Assembly (NCBI RefSeq): GCF_006542665.1
Contig: NZ_AP019735.1
Coordinates: forward strand, 2,294,001 to 2,358,000
DNA from: Alistipes communis
GTDB lineage: Bacteria; Bacteroidota; Bacteroidia; Bacteroidales; Rikenellaceae
Length of the DNA: 64,000 bases
Reading direction: 5' to 3'
Shown here: piece after piece, positions 52,117 to 60,720 of the stretch
Numbering within the stretch: position 1 is the first letter of the stretch
Layout: every line of letters begins with the position of its first letter
The notes under the pieces: model-generated
Seen by the model: the letters and a program-made list of their open reading frames with translations, nothing else
Database searches by the model: none
Told to the model about the DNA's origin: nothing
Translations under genes and position numbers: made by a program

Positions 52117-53249
52117 TTGTAAAAGTAAAACACCATTGCAGCGACTTCAACAGTTACCGAGCCGCACGAGTAAAAAGCCTTTTCAATGCTGAGAACGGCT
52201 GTGATTGGGAACGCTCGGCCGAGCTTCCCGTCGAGGGGCTGGACTGGAAAATCGGTCTTATTGTCGGCCCTTCCGGAAGCGGCAAGACAAGTATAGGCAG
52301 CCGCATTTTCGGTGAGCCCATCTATGACTTGTACGCTGGGTGGGATGCCACGAAGCCTATCGTCGATTGCATCGCCCCAGACGGAGATTTCAATGCCGTA
52401 ACGGGTGCATTGTCAGCCGTCGGCCTGGGTGATGTCCCGGCATGGCTCCGGCCATTTCCCGTCTTGAGTAACGGTGAGAAGTTCCGCGCTGGCCTGGCCC
52501 GCCTGGTATGTGAACGGCCCAAACGGGCAGTCGTCGACGAGTTCACTTCGGTAATCGACCGACAAATCGCCAAGGTCGGAGCGGCCGCTTTCGCAAAGAC
52601 ATGGCGAAAAGGTGATGGGCAGGTTGTCCTGCTTTCCTGCCACTACGATATTATCGAATGGCTGCAGCCGGATTGGGTATATGATATGCAGGAGGCCCGG
52701 TTTTACAATCGGGACTGCCTTCAACGCCGCCCCCAGCTCAAACTTCAAATTTATAAAGTCCGGGGAACTGTGTTCCCCCGATTGTTTAAGCAGCATTATT
52801 ATTTAGACCTGCCTGCCCCGGTGGCTGCCGAGTATTTCGTCGGATTCATCAACGGTGAGCCTGTCTGTCATGTAGCAGTCTCACCGTTATTCACCGCGGG
52901 AGCTTATAGGGCGACGCGGTTGGTCGTGATGCCCGAATGGCAAGGAATTGGAGTTGGCACAAAGTTCCTCGCCGCCGTTTGCGAATATCATCGTCAAGGA
53001 CATGGCCGATGCGGCAAAATGCTGCCCGTATTCTTCCATACGTCGCACCCGCAGCTATGCGGGGCACTCCGTCATTCCCGGAAATGGGTACAGACGGCGG
53101 CAAGCCTGTATGGGGCGAATAAAACGAAGTCCATAAGCTCAATGATTAAATCGGCGGCAAGGAAAGGACAACCAGGCCGACCAACGTCTGGCTATGGCGG
53201 TCATTTCCGAGCCGTACAAGCGTTTAAATATATTAATAATGGTTGTTAA
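52113..53249 (+). CDS. ABC-type ATPase fused to a GNAT acyltransferase domain
   Basis: A protein of 378 aa. ATPase part: Walker A GPSGSGKT (52-59), signature LSNGE (118-122), Walker B AVVDEF (139-144) and switch His177 (SCHYD). GNAT part: from about residue 220, with VVMPEWQGIGVGTKFL as the acyl-CoA pyrophosphate loop. This is the architecture of COG2401 (ABC ATPase fused to acetyltransferase). No transmembrane segment. It lies at the prophage right end in the position of Mu mom, whose product is also GNAT-fold and modifies DNA. A nucleic-acid acyl/amido modification is inferred, not shown. Confidence 0.8.
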   Translation: MIVKVKHHCSDFNSYRAARVKSLFNAENGCDWERSAELPVEGLDWKIGLIVGPSGSGKTSIGSRIFGEPIYDLYAGWDATKPIVDCIAPDGDFNAVTGALSAVGLGDVPAWLRPFPVLSNGEKFRAGLARLVCERPKRAVVDEFTSVIDRQIAKVGAAAFAKTWRKGDGQVVLLSCHYDIIEWLQPDWVYDMQEARFYNRDCLQRRPQLKLQIYKVRGTVFPRLFKQHYYLDLPAPVAAEYFVGFINGEPVCHVAVSPLFTAGAYRATRLVVMPEWQGIGVGTKFLAAVCEYHRQGHGRCGKMLPVFFHTSHPQLCGALRHSRKWVQTAASLYGANKTKSISSMIKSAARKGQPGRPTSGYGGHFRAVQAFKYINNGC

Positions 53250-53727
53250 GATATTAGGAAACTCCGATACAACGGCCTATAAAGAGGCCGAACGAGTGGT
53301 TAAGTCGCTGGGGCTGGCAGTTTGGAATGAAAACTATTTTTTTGTGGATGTCGCTATCGCTCCGTTATTGATTGAAAAGGTGAGCAACGAAGAACTGGCA
53401 GAACCCAACCTGGGAACGCTGATATTCCATCCGTCACCGCTTCCGTATGGCAGAGGTGCATCCTCGATACGCTGGGCGTATAGACGTCAAGAACCTATTA
53501 CGGCTGCGACATGGTTTTGGGCGGATAGTGGCCTTGATACGGGGGACATCTGCGAACAAGAGATCGTTAAGATCGACTACAACCTTCGACCGCGGGAGTT
53601 TTATGAACAGGAGATCATTCCGGCTATGCAAAGGACATTAAAACGCTGTTTAAACGATCTACAAAAAGGTATCAAACGGCGAGTTCCACAAATAGAGAAA
53701 TACGCAACTTTCGATAAGCGAATTTAA
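53239..53727 (+). CDS. Formyltransferase-fold protein
   Basis: A protein of 162 aa overlapping the ABC-GNAT gene by 11 nt. It carries the formyltetrahydrofolate-type motif HPSPLPYGRGASS (His64) and the catalytic Asp100 in LDTGDI, as in Fmt/ArnA/PurN. The Asn that normally sits two residues before the His is Ile62 here, and the C-terminal domain of Fmt is missing. It may transfer a one-carbon group to the product of the ABC-GNAT enzyme. An earlier in-frame ATG (53194) is possible. Confidence 0.78.
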   Translation: MVVKILGNSDTTAYKEAERVVKSLGLAVWNENYFFVDVAIAPLLIEKVSNEELAEPNLGTLIFHPSPLPYGRGASSIRWAYRRQEPITAATWFWADSGLDTGDICEQEIVKIDYNLRPREFYEQEIIPAMQRTLKRCLNDLQKGIKRRVPQIEKYATFDKRI

Positions 53728-53730
53728 GTG

Positions 53731-53766
53731 AACGAAGCGCACCCAATGGGTACGCTTCGTTTTTTT
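53731..53766 (+). terminator. Terminator at the prophage right end
   Basis: AACGAAGCG / CGCTTCGTT with an inner ACCC-AAT-GGGT stem, followed by TTTTT, directly after the formyltransferase-fold gene. Confidence 0.88.
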
Positions 53767-53873
53767 GAGGAAGTCGTTTCGTTTAAAATCCGTCGAACAT
53801 TTGGATTTGCGGATTATAGTTTCGCTTCGGAAGGCTATCCTCAGACTTTTTATTTACTTAAATTTCATCCTTT

Positions 53874-55109
53874 ATGAGAAAATGGTTTACATGGTGCTTA
53901 CTGACGGCGGTAGCGTTCGTCGGTTCCGGTTGCTCGGACGACGATGACGGCGGGCAGGTGAAGCTGGCCTTCTCGAAACGGACGGCGGTATTCGGTGCGG
54001 GAGGCGGAGCGGTCTCGATCAACGTCGATGCGGCCGGCGCTTGGAGTGCGGCGCAGCCCGAAGCCGGCTGGCTCGAAGTCGAATACGACGCGACGTCGAT
54101 GCGGCTTCATGCCGAGGCGAATCCGTCGCCCGAGGTACGGCAGGCCGAAGTAGTCGTTACCACCGGAGACTATACCGCGACGATCGACGTCGCGCAGGAA
54201 CCCGCCGAGCCCGTGACGCTCGACGTGAAGGGGCCCGAAAGCTATGTCTTCGATTCGGAAGGGGGCGAAATCCTGCTTTCGGTCGCGTCCAACGCTGCGT
54301 GGACGGCTTCTGTCGATCAGACGTGGTGCGTGCTCTCGACCGACCCGGAGAGAGGACTGGCGACTTTGACCGTCGCCGAACCCAATACCGGAGACAAGAC
54401 GCTGACGGCGACGCTCACCGTCGAGGCGGGTACGGAGGTCAACGGTGCGAAACAGACCTTTTCGCTCTCGCAGCAGATGCGCGGCGAGAATCCCTATTTC
54501 CGCATTCCGGGCACCTTTTCGATCACGGCCGACCACTGGATGCTGCGCGGCGTCGATCAGGGAGCCGGCACCCGGGGATCGTGCGTGATCGAAGAGGATC
54601 TCTACAACCAGTATTTCAACCTCTCGGCGCTGACGTTCGACGGTCAGGGCGAACCGATGCGGATGGAGGCGCTGGCGCTGAATCTGCCCTACAACCGCGA
54701 GGAGTGTTACGTGTCGATTCCGCTCGGGCAGTTGCTGGCCACGTTCGAGGAGAAGGACATGATGGTCTATCTGGTGGCCATCAACGTGAAGAACTCCACC
54801 TTCACCACCGGTTCGGGCGCCGTGACGGGCGTCGTGTCCGACGATTTCCGCACGATCACGCTCCACGGGCTGCCCGAAGAGTATCAGACGCTGGGTCTTA
54901 TTTCGCGGAAAATATCCGATACGTCGCAGGTCGGCATGTTCGGCGATATCTACTATCCGAGCGGTGAAGGGATCGTGCTCGCGCGCGAGGCGGCATCCGC
55001 GTCGCCGGCATCGCTTCCGGTGGCGTTCAGTTCCGTGCAGCGGGGCGACGTCGTGCGGCTGCGCGCCCACACGACCGGCCGGATCAACCGGATCGAGCAG
55101 TTCAATTGA
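53874..55109 (+). CDS. BACON-domain lipoprotein 1
   Basis: A protein of 411 aa. Lipoprotein signal (VAFVGSGCSDDDD, lipidated Cys20) with an acidic run after the Cys, which in Bacteroidetes marks surface export. Two BACON modules (residues 30-110 and 115-200) show the usual AAGAWSA and SNAAWTASVDQTW strands; the remaining 200 aa are beta-rich and unassigned. First of three such genes on the same strand. Probably binds glycans or mucin at the cell surface. Confidence 0.82.
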   Translation: MRKWFTWCLLTAVAFVGSGCSDDDDGGQVKLAFSKRTAVFGAGGGAVSINVDAAGAWSAAQPEAGWLEVEYDATSMRLHAEANPSPEVRQAEVVVTTGDYTATIDVAQEPAEPVTLDVKGPESYVFDSEGGEILLSVASNAAWTASVDQTWCVLSTDPERGLATLTVAEPNTGDKTLTATLTVEAGTEVNGAKQTFSLSQQMRGENPYFRIPGTFSITADHWMLRGVDQGAGTRGSCVIEEDLYNQYFNLSALTFDGQGEPMRMEALALNLPYNREECYVSIPLGQLLATFEEKDMMVYLVAINVKNSTFTTGSGAVTGVVSDDFRTITLHGLPEEYQTLGLISRKISDTSQVGMFGDIYYPSGEGIVLAREAASASPASLPVAFSSVQRGDVVRLRAHTTGRINRIEQFN

Positions 55110-55135
55110 TGCAGAAACGCTAAAACAGAGAGCAG

Positions 55136-57940
55136 ATGAAACGATTATATCATGTTATAAGTGGTTTGGCGGGCGGCGTTCTGCTGCTGGCGGGATGCGA
55201 GGGCGATACGATCGTGCTCGACGCCGATCCCGTCGCACCGGAGGCTACGACGCTCAGCGTGACGTCGGACAACCCGCTCTATTCGGCACAGGAGGGGAGG
55301 GGAACGTTGCGCTTCAAGACGCCCGGCGGCGAGGTCGTATTCTCCGTCGAGACCAATGCCGAGACATGGAGCTACACCAACGACAACGAGGCGTGGCTCG
55401 CAGTGGAGCAGAACGAATACGACGGTACGCTGACGCTCCGCGTCCAGCGGAACGAGGAGGCGTCGGAACCCGCCGCCGAGGTGGTCGTGACGGCGGGCGA
55501 AGGGTCCGGCGCGCGGACGTGGACGGTGGAGGTCGTGCAGAACGCGGCCGGAACGCCCGAAATCGTGGCGACGCCCAATCGGGTGCTGATTCCGGCCTGC
55601 GGATCGCTGCTGAGCGCTTCGACCGAAATCGCCTGCAACTATGAGGATTGGGAGTTCACCCAGTCGTGCGACTGGATGTTGGTCGAGCGCCGGCAGGACA
55701 AGCTGGTCTTTACGGCCGACGAGAATACTTCGTCGGAATCGCGGCAGGTCGAAGTGAAATTGACGGCGGGCTACGGCGATCGGAGCATCAGCGAGACGGT
55801 CGTCGTCGAGCAGGACGGCAGGGCCTTCGTCAGGGCGCTGCCGGAGGCTCTGTCGTTCGACTATCGGGGCGGCACGAAGACGATCGCCGTATCTTCGAAC
55901 TTCGAGTGGAACCATGCGGCCGATGCGAAGTGGTTCGCCGTCACGCGCGAGAACGACGTCTTGACCGTCACGGTCGACCCCTACGACGGCGAACAGGGGC
56001 GGACGGAGAACATCAGCCTGACGACCGGCGTCGGCGAGAATACGGCGTCGCTGGAAGTGGCGATCACCCAGATGGGCGTCAACGACAAATATCTGCGCTG
56101 GAAGTTCGAGATTCCTTCCGACAATGCGACGGCCACGGCGATGATCGCCGGCGAGGTCGATGCCGAGATCAACTGGGGCGACGGTACGGTCGAGACCGTC
56201 ACGACGGCGAATCCGACGCACGTCTACGCTACGGCCGGCAGTTACGACGTGGAGGTGAGCGGCAAGGTGACGGCATTGAAATCGGCCGGCGAGAAGAGCT
56301 ATGTGGTAGAGGTGCTTCAATGGGGACAGACGGGGCTCACGTCGATGGAAGATGCCTTCAACGGTTGCATGAACCTGAAAAGCATTCCCTCCGATACGGC
56401 CCATTCGTTCGACGGGGTGACGACTTTCAACGAAGCGTTCTACGATTGCCAGACGCTCGGCGCCATTCCTGCGGGGCTGTTCGACAACGCTACCCGGGCG
56501 ACCGACTTCACCTCGACGTTCCATTTCTGCCACAGCATACCGGAGATTCCCGAAAAACTCTTCTACTACAATACCGAAGCGACTTCGTTCAGCCAGACCT
56601 TCTATTATGTGGGTTCGCAGGTGAACAAGGAGGCGGAAGGGCTGCTGACCGAGATTCCGGCAGGGTTGTTCGAGACGAACACCAAGGCGCAGACGTTCCT
56701 CTCGGTATTCGGCCATACGGCCATCCGGTCGGTTCCGGCCACGCTGTTCCAGAATTGCCCGAACGTGACGGTCATGACCTCGCTGTTCGACAGTTGCAAG
56801 GCGTTGGAGATCGTTCCGGCCGACCTGTTCGGCGGGTGCCCGGCGGTGACGAGTTTCTCGCAGGTATTCCGCATGTGCACGGCGCTCAAATCGATACCCG
56901 AACTGATTTTCTTCAACAATACGCTGGTGACGACCTTCAAGGGGGCGTTCAGCGGTGCGGGGATCGAGACGATTCCGGCCGGTCTCTTCGCGCGGCAAGT
57001 CGGTGTGACCAGCTGTTCGGCCGTTTTCCAGGACTGCCCGATCGGCTCGATTCCGCGCGGACTCTTCTCGACGATGACCAAGTGTACCGATTTCTCGCAG
57101 GCTTTCAAGGGGTGCACGAAACTGACATCCATACCCTCCGATCTGCTGGCTTCCTGTCCCGACGTCTCCAACGTCGCGTCGATTTTCTCCGAGTGCGCGT
57201 CGATCGCCTCGATCCCGAGCGGACTGTTCGGCCACACGACGAGCATCAAGAACGGCAACAACCTCTTCGAGGGCTGCTCCTCGCTGCGGACGCTGCCCGA
57301 CGACCTGTTCGCCACCTTCTCGGCCACGGGAAACTTCACCTTCACGAGTACGTTCGAAGGGTGTACGTCGTTGCAGTCGCTGCCTTCGGGGTTGTTCGCG
57401 ACCGTCGCGGCGACCGGATTCGCCAACACCTTCACCGATTGTACGGGATTGACGTCGCTGCCTGACGACCTGTTCGCCGGACAGACCAAGATCAAGACCT
57501 TCTCGAACACCTTCAACGGTTGTACGGGACTCGAATCGCTGCCCGAAGGGCTCTTCGCGGAGTGTGCGGCCATGACTTCCGTGTCGTCGGCCTTCATCGA
57601 CTGTACGGGACTGAAATCGCTGCCCGCGGGGCTCTTTGCGAAGAATGCCGAACTGGCGACGATCACGTCGGTCTTCTCGGGTTGTACGGGGCTTACGTCG
57701 ATTCCGGCCGGACTGTTCGACAACAACAAGAAGATCAAGACCGCGAAGACCGCCTTCAAGAATTGTTCGGCGCTGACGGGCGAGTCGCCCTTCACGCAGA
57801 TCGACGGCCGGAAGATACACCTTTACGAACGTACCGCGGCACTCGGCTTCACGGCCGTTACGAACACCAACGCCACCGATTGTTTCGCGGGCTGCACGGG
57901 CCTGAGCGATTACGATGCGATGCCGACGGCGTGGAAATAA
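55136..57940 (+). CDS. BACON/PKD lipoprotein 2 with leucine-rich surface repeats
   Basis: A protein of 934 aa. Signal with lipobox (LLLAGCEGD). Residues 35-310 contain about three BACON-type modules (NAETWSYTNDNEAW, NFEWNHAADAKWF); 318-390 are PKD-like (AEINWGDGTVETV); residues 395-900 are some twenty repeats of about 24 aa with CTGLTSIPAGLF-type cores, similar to BspA-like leucine-rich repeats. An adhesin or surface-binding role is likely. It is 26 nt from the gene before and 24 nt from the next, so one operon. Confidence 0.85.
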   Translation: MKRLYHVISGLAGGVLLLAGCEGDTIVLDADPVAPEATTLSVTSDNPLYSAQEGRGTLRFKTPGGEVVFSVETNAETWSYTNDNEAWLAVEQNEYDGTLTLRVQRNEEASEPAAEVVVTAGEGSGARTWTVEVVQNAAGTPEIVATPNRVLIPACGSLLSASTEIACNYEDWEFTQSCDWMLVERRQDKLVFTADENTSSESRQVEVKLTAGYGDRSISETVVVEQDGRAFVRALPEALSFDYRGGTKTIAVSSNFEWNHAADAKWFAVTRENDVLTVTVDPYDGEQGRTENISLTTGVGENTASLEVAITQMGVNDKYLRWKFEIPSDNATATAMIAGEVDAEINWGDGTVETVTTANPTHVYATAGSYDVEVSGKVTALKSAGEKSYVVEVLQWGQTGLTSMEDAFNGCMNLKSIPSDTAHSFDGVTTFNEAFYDCQTLGAIPAGLFDNATRATDFTSTFHFCHSIPEIPEKLFYYNTEATSFSQTFYYVGSQVNKEAEGLLTEIPAGLFETNTKAQTFLSVFGHTAIRSVPATLFQNCPNVTVMTSLFDSCKALEIVPADLFGGCPAVTSFSQVFRMCTALKSIPELIFFNNTLVTTFKGAFSGAGIETIPAGLFARQVGVTSCSAVFQDCPIGSIPRGLFSTMTKCTDFSQAFKGCTKLTSIPSDLLASCPDVSNVASIFSECASIASIPSGLFGHTTSIKNGNNLFEGCSSLRTLPDDLFATFSATGNFTFTSTFEGCTSLQSLPSGLFATVAATGFANTFTDCTGLTSLPDDLFAGQTKIKTFSNTFNGCTGLESLPEGLFAECAAMTSVSSAFIDCTGLKSLPAGLFAKNAELATITSVFSGCTGLTSIPAGLFDNNKKIKTAKTAFKNCSALTGESPFTQIDGRKIHLYERTAALGFTAVTNTNATDCFAGCTGLSDYDAMPTAWK

Positions 57941-57964
57941 GTGAAACAGTTAATGGAAAGCAAG

Positions 57965-59575
57965 ATGAAAAAGTTCATTATCAAGCTCCTTTTCTCGCCA
58001 CGGCAGCGTTCGAGCGAGCTCGGCTCGGCACTCGGCTTGACGAAAAGGTCGAATATCGTTCGTCCGTTTCCCACCGCGGCGCAGCCCGCACAAGCGCGGC
58101 GCAGGCCGGTCGGACTGGCGAAAACGTGGATATATGCCGCATCGTTTGCGGCCGGCATGTTGCTGGCGGGTTGCGACACGGACGATGAATACCGCGCCGC
58201 CGAGCCCGAGCTCTACCTGACGGCCTCGACGCGAATCTTCGCCCTGTCGGCCGACGGCGGGCAGCGAACCGTGGTGATCGACACCAACTGCGGCGAGTGG
58301 AAGGTTACGACCGACGCCGCAGGTTGGCTGTCGAACCGGAAGGAGGGGAACCTGCTGACGATAACGGCCGGAGAGTCGTTGTCGACGAAAGCGCAGACGG
58401 CCGTGGTGACGGTTTCCAGCATCGACGACCCGTCGCTGACGTGCGAAATCCGCGTGATGCAGTACGGAACCGGCGCCACGAACCTGTCGGCACTCGGTAC
58501 GGCCAACTGCTACATGGCGTCGACGGGTGCGTCGTACGTCTTCGACGCCTCGATCAAGGGCAACGGCTTGGGCGACGGCAATTCGGAATACATCGACAAG
58601 CACGGCCTGCTGCTCGACGAAGGGGTGGCGGCCGAGCTGCTGTGGGAGGCGGTTTTCGATGCCGACAAGACGCGCAGCCGCGACGTGATCGACGGCGAAC
58701 CGGTTTACCGCAACGGCCGTATCTGGTTCACGACGGGCCGTGAGCAGGGCAATGCGGTGATCGCGCTGCGCGATTTTTCGGGCGAGATCGTTTGGAGCTG
58801 GCATATCTGGGTGACGGACCGCGAGGTGACGCTGACGGCCGCCAACGGCTACGAGTGGATGGATCGCAACCTCGGCGCGCTGAACAATACGCCGGGCGAC
58901 GTGGCCAACCGCGGTCTCTTCTATCAGTGGGGACGCAAGGATCCGTTCCTGCCTTCGTCGGCGCCCTATACGACAGGGAACGTGACGGAGGCCAATGTCG
59001 AGAATCACCAGGTGGGCGACGGCACGGCCGAGTGGGCCTATACGGGCGTCCGACAGCAGTTGTTGACGGAGGCTCCGGGCAATATCGAGAATGCCGTACG
59101 GCATCCGACGCAGTTCCTGAAAACCTATTACCAGTATTCGGGTTCGTCGTGGTACGTGACGCCGACCAACGATGCGTTGAAGGAGGCCGACCTGTGGGGC
59201 GGAAATAAGATGTCGTCGGGTTACAAGACTATTTTCGATCCCTGTCCGCTGGGGTACATGGTGCCGCCCGACGGGGCTTTTGCGACGGCTGCCGGCGACA
59301 TGTCGACGGGGGTGAACGTCGATACTCAGTGGGGCCCGTTCGAGGGCAACGGCCGCGCGTGGATCGGCGGAACGGGCGATTTCTTCCCCTTCGTCGGGAT
59401 TCTGACGATCAACACGCCGCTGACGAACTGCGGCCATATCGGCGTCTACTGGACGGCGTCGGCCGACGCTTCCAACGGCTACGGCTACGAGGTCTACGTG
59501 ACGTCGGACTGGGGGCGCTACCGCCAGGGGGCGACGGCCTACGGCAACTCGGTGCGCTGTGTGAAGGAGAAGTAG
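57965..59575 (+). CDS. BACON lipoprotein 3 with FISUMP-like C-terminus
   Basis: About 536 aa. The signal region is odd: MKKFIIKLLF is separated from the true lipobox (AAGMLLAGC) by about 50 polar residues encoded partly by a dispersed repeat (57990-58046). A BACON-type module follows (STRIFALSADGGQRTVVI), then a C-type-lectin-like/FISUMP domain with EWMDRNLGALN, GLFYQWGRKDPF, CPLGYMVPP, YWTASA and a terminal NSVRCVKE. An alternative start 24 nt upstream is possible. Export efficiency is uncertain because of the long n-region. Confidence 0.75.
   Translation: MKKFIIKLLFSPRQRSSELGSALGLTKRSNIVRPFPTAAQPAQARRRPVGLAKTWIYAASFAAGMLLAGCDTDDEYRAAEPELYLTASTRIFALSADGGQRTVVIDTNCGEWKVTTDAAGWLSNRKEGNLLTITAGESLSTKAQTAVVTVSSIDDPSLTCEIRVMQYGTGATNLSALGTANCYMASTGASYVFDASIKGNGLGDGNSEYIDKHGLLLDEGVAAELLWEAVFDADKTRSRDVIDGEPVYRNGRIWFTTGREQGNAVIALRDFSGEIVWSWHIWVTDREVTLTAANGYEWMDRNLGALNNTPGDVANRGLFYQWGRKDPFLPSSAPYTTGNVTEANVENHQVGDGTAEWAYTGVRQQLLTEAPGNIENAVRHPTQFLKTYYQYSGSSWYVTPTNDALKEADLWGGNKMSSGYKTIFDPCPLGYMVPPDGAFATAAGDMSTGVNVDTQWGPFEGNGRAWIGGTGDFFPFVGILTINTPLTNCGHIGVYWTASADASNGYGYEVYVTSDWGRYRQGATAYGNSVRCVKEK
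57990..58046 (+). repeat. Dispersed element, copy 2 (inside a signal-peptide region)
   Basis: TTTTCTCGCCACGGCAG to CTCGGCTTGACGAAAA, 57 bp, read in frame as part of lipoprotein 3. Confidence 0.65.
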
Positions 59576-59592
59576 CGTGCTGCTTGGGATGG

Positions 59593-59631
59593 GAGAGCCG
59601 GACGAATCCGATTCGTCCGGCTCTCTTTTTT
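59593..59631. terminator. Terminator between lipoprotein 3 and the AraC gene
   Basis: Perfect 15-bp stem GAGAGCCGGACGAAT / ATTCGTCCGGCTCTC with 3-nt loop and TTTTTT on the plus strand. Confidence 0.92.
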
Positions 59632-59675
59632 CGTCGGTATCCGCATGAATGCCGGCGGAAGATGCGGTGCCGCCG

Positions 59676-60557
59676 TCAGTAGGCTTTGCGGCGGAACTCT
59701 TTGGGCGTCATTCCCACGCGGCGTTTGAAATACTGGCCGAAGAACGACGGATTGGGGAAATTGAGTTTGTCGGAGATCTGCTGAATGGTGAGCTGGTGAT
59801 TGGTTTTGAGCAGATTTTTCGCGTGCATGATGACCGTTTGGTTGATCCACCACGCCGCGCTGTTGCCCGATACGGTCCGTACTACCGACGAGAGGTATTT
59901 GGGCGTCACGCAGATCTGGTCGGCGTAGTACCCGATTTCGCGCTCGCGGACGTAGTGCTGCGAGACCAGAAAGAGAAACTCGCGGAACATGCTCTCCTGC
60001 CGCGTTTGGGCGCTCATGGCCAGCGGTTTGCCGTGTTGATAGATGTGGAAGATTTCGTAGTAGAGCATCATCGACATGTGGAGGGTGATCTGGTCGCGGT
60101 AGGGGTGGCCGTTCCGTTCGAATTCACTGAACATGCGGCAGTATTTGAGCATCCGCCGGAAAGTCGTATCGTCGAGCGAGATACAGGGATGGTCTTTGAT
60201 GTAGAGGAACAGCGAGGTCGCCGAAGGGACCTGCACTTCGCGTGTGACGTCGATCTCGGGGACGATGCAGTAGGCCTCGAAATCGTCGCTGTGGTCGTCG
60301 AGTTGCATGAGCATTCGGGGGAAGAAGACGCACAGGTCGCCCTTCTGGATGTAGCAGCGGTGCTGGTTGAGCGTGACGCGGCTTTTCCCTCGCAGGCAGA
60401 TACAGAACCCTCCGGTATTCAACTCGTGCGGCAGATAGTCGGATTCGGTGAATTCCATCGAGGAACTCGTGAGATGCAGCAGCCGGAACGAAGCGGAGTT
60501 CGGCCGTTCGGAATCCTGTTGAGGAGTCACTGGAATTTGTTGGAGGATTTCTTCCAT
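59676..60557 (-). CDS. AraC-family transcriptional regulator
   Basis: A protein of 293 aa. N-terminal cupin-like sensor domain (GGFCICLRGKSRVTLN, YIQKGDLCVFFPRM) and C-terminal double helix-turn-helix from about residue 195 (YYADQICVTPKYLSSVVR; SDKLNFPNPSFFGQYFKR; MTPKEFRRKAY). The ATG at 60557 is chosen because the -7 box of its promoter overlaps the earlier in-frame ATG at 60578. It may regulate the divergent kinase gene or the lipoprotein operon; target not evident. Confidence 0.9.
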   Translation of the reverse strand: MEEILQQIPVTPQQDSERPNSASFRLLHLTSSSMEFTESDYLPHELNTGGFCICLRGKSRVTLNQHRCYIQKGDLCVFFPRMLMQLDDHSDDFEAYCIVPEIDVTREVQVPSATSLFLYIKDHPCISLDDTTFRRMLKYCRMFSEFERNGHPYRDQITLHMSMMLYYEIFHIYQHGKPLAMSAQTRQESMFREFLFLVSQHYVREREIGYYADQICVTPKYLSSVVRTVSGNSAAWWINQTVIMHAKNLLKTNHQLTIQQISDKLNFPNPSFFGQYFKRRVGMTPKEFRRKAY

Positions 60558-60575
60558 AATAATGTTGAATTTCGC

Positions 60576-60583
60576 CAAAAGTA
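60576..60583 (-). promoter_or_regulatory. -7 box of the AraC gene
   Basis: Minus-strand TACTTTTG, 18 nt before the chosen start. Confidence 0.6.
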
Positions 60584-60681
60584 ATAACTTTTTCTCGCAT
60601 AATAGGAGGATTGAGCTCCTTTATTCGACTTATTGAATGTTATTGCCCGCCATATGGACAAGAAGCGCATCCTCCGATCGT

Positions 60682-60689
60682 TATTTTTG
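60682..60689 (+). promoter_or_regulatory. -7 box of the WaaP-like kinase gene
   Basis: TATTTTTG, 31 nt before the start codon, followed by an A-rich leader. Confidence 0.6.
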
Positions 60690-60720
60690 TGACGAATTAC
60701 AGGAAAAAGACGAAAAACGA

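Larger units (their letters stand above)
19000..53770. mobile_element. Mu-like transposable prophage (contractile-tailed); ends approximate
   Basis: Transposase A-like and B-like proteins, GemA-like and DUF3164 proteins, portal/MuF, protease-scaffold, sheath, tube, frameshifted tail chaperone, tape measure and baseplate genes lie in one block with a CI-type repressor at the left. The left end must fall between 18803 (chromosomal repeat) and 19472, the right end between 53766 (terminator) and 53874. I could not find a convincing TG...CA pair with a target duplication. Related Bacteroides transposable phages (Hankyphage/BV01 type) have the same plan; unlike Hankyphage, no reverse transcriptase or DGR is present. 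Confidence 0.9.

Noticed and set aside
19099..53812. ATTTGCGG at both 19099 and 53805 as a prophage target duplication
   Set aside because: Eight-base matches are expected by chance in this comparison, the flanking bases are not TG/CA, and Mu-type elements make 5-bp duplications.
55145..57820. Minus-strand frame of 891 codons across lipoprotein 2
   Set aside because: Arg-rich shadow mirroring the repeats of the real gene.
60558..60578. Earlier ATG of the AraC regulator
   Set aside because: It overlaps the -7 promoter box, so it would not be in the transcript.
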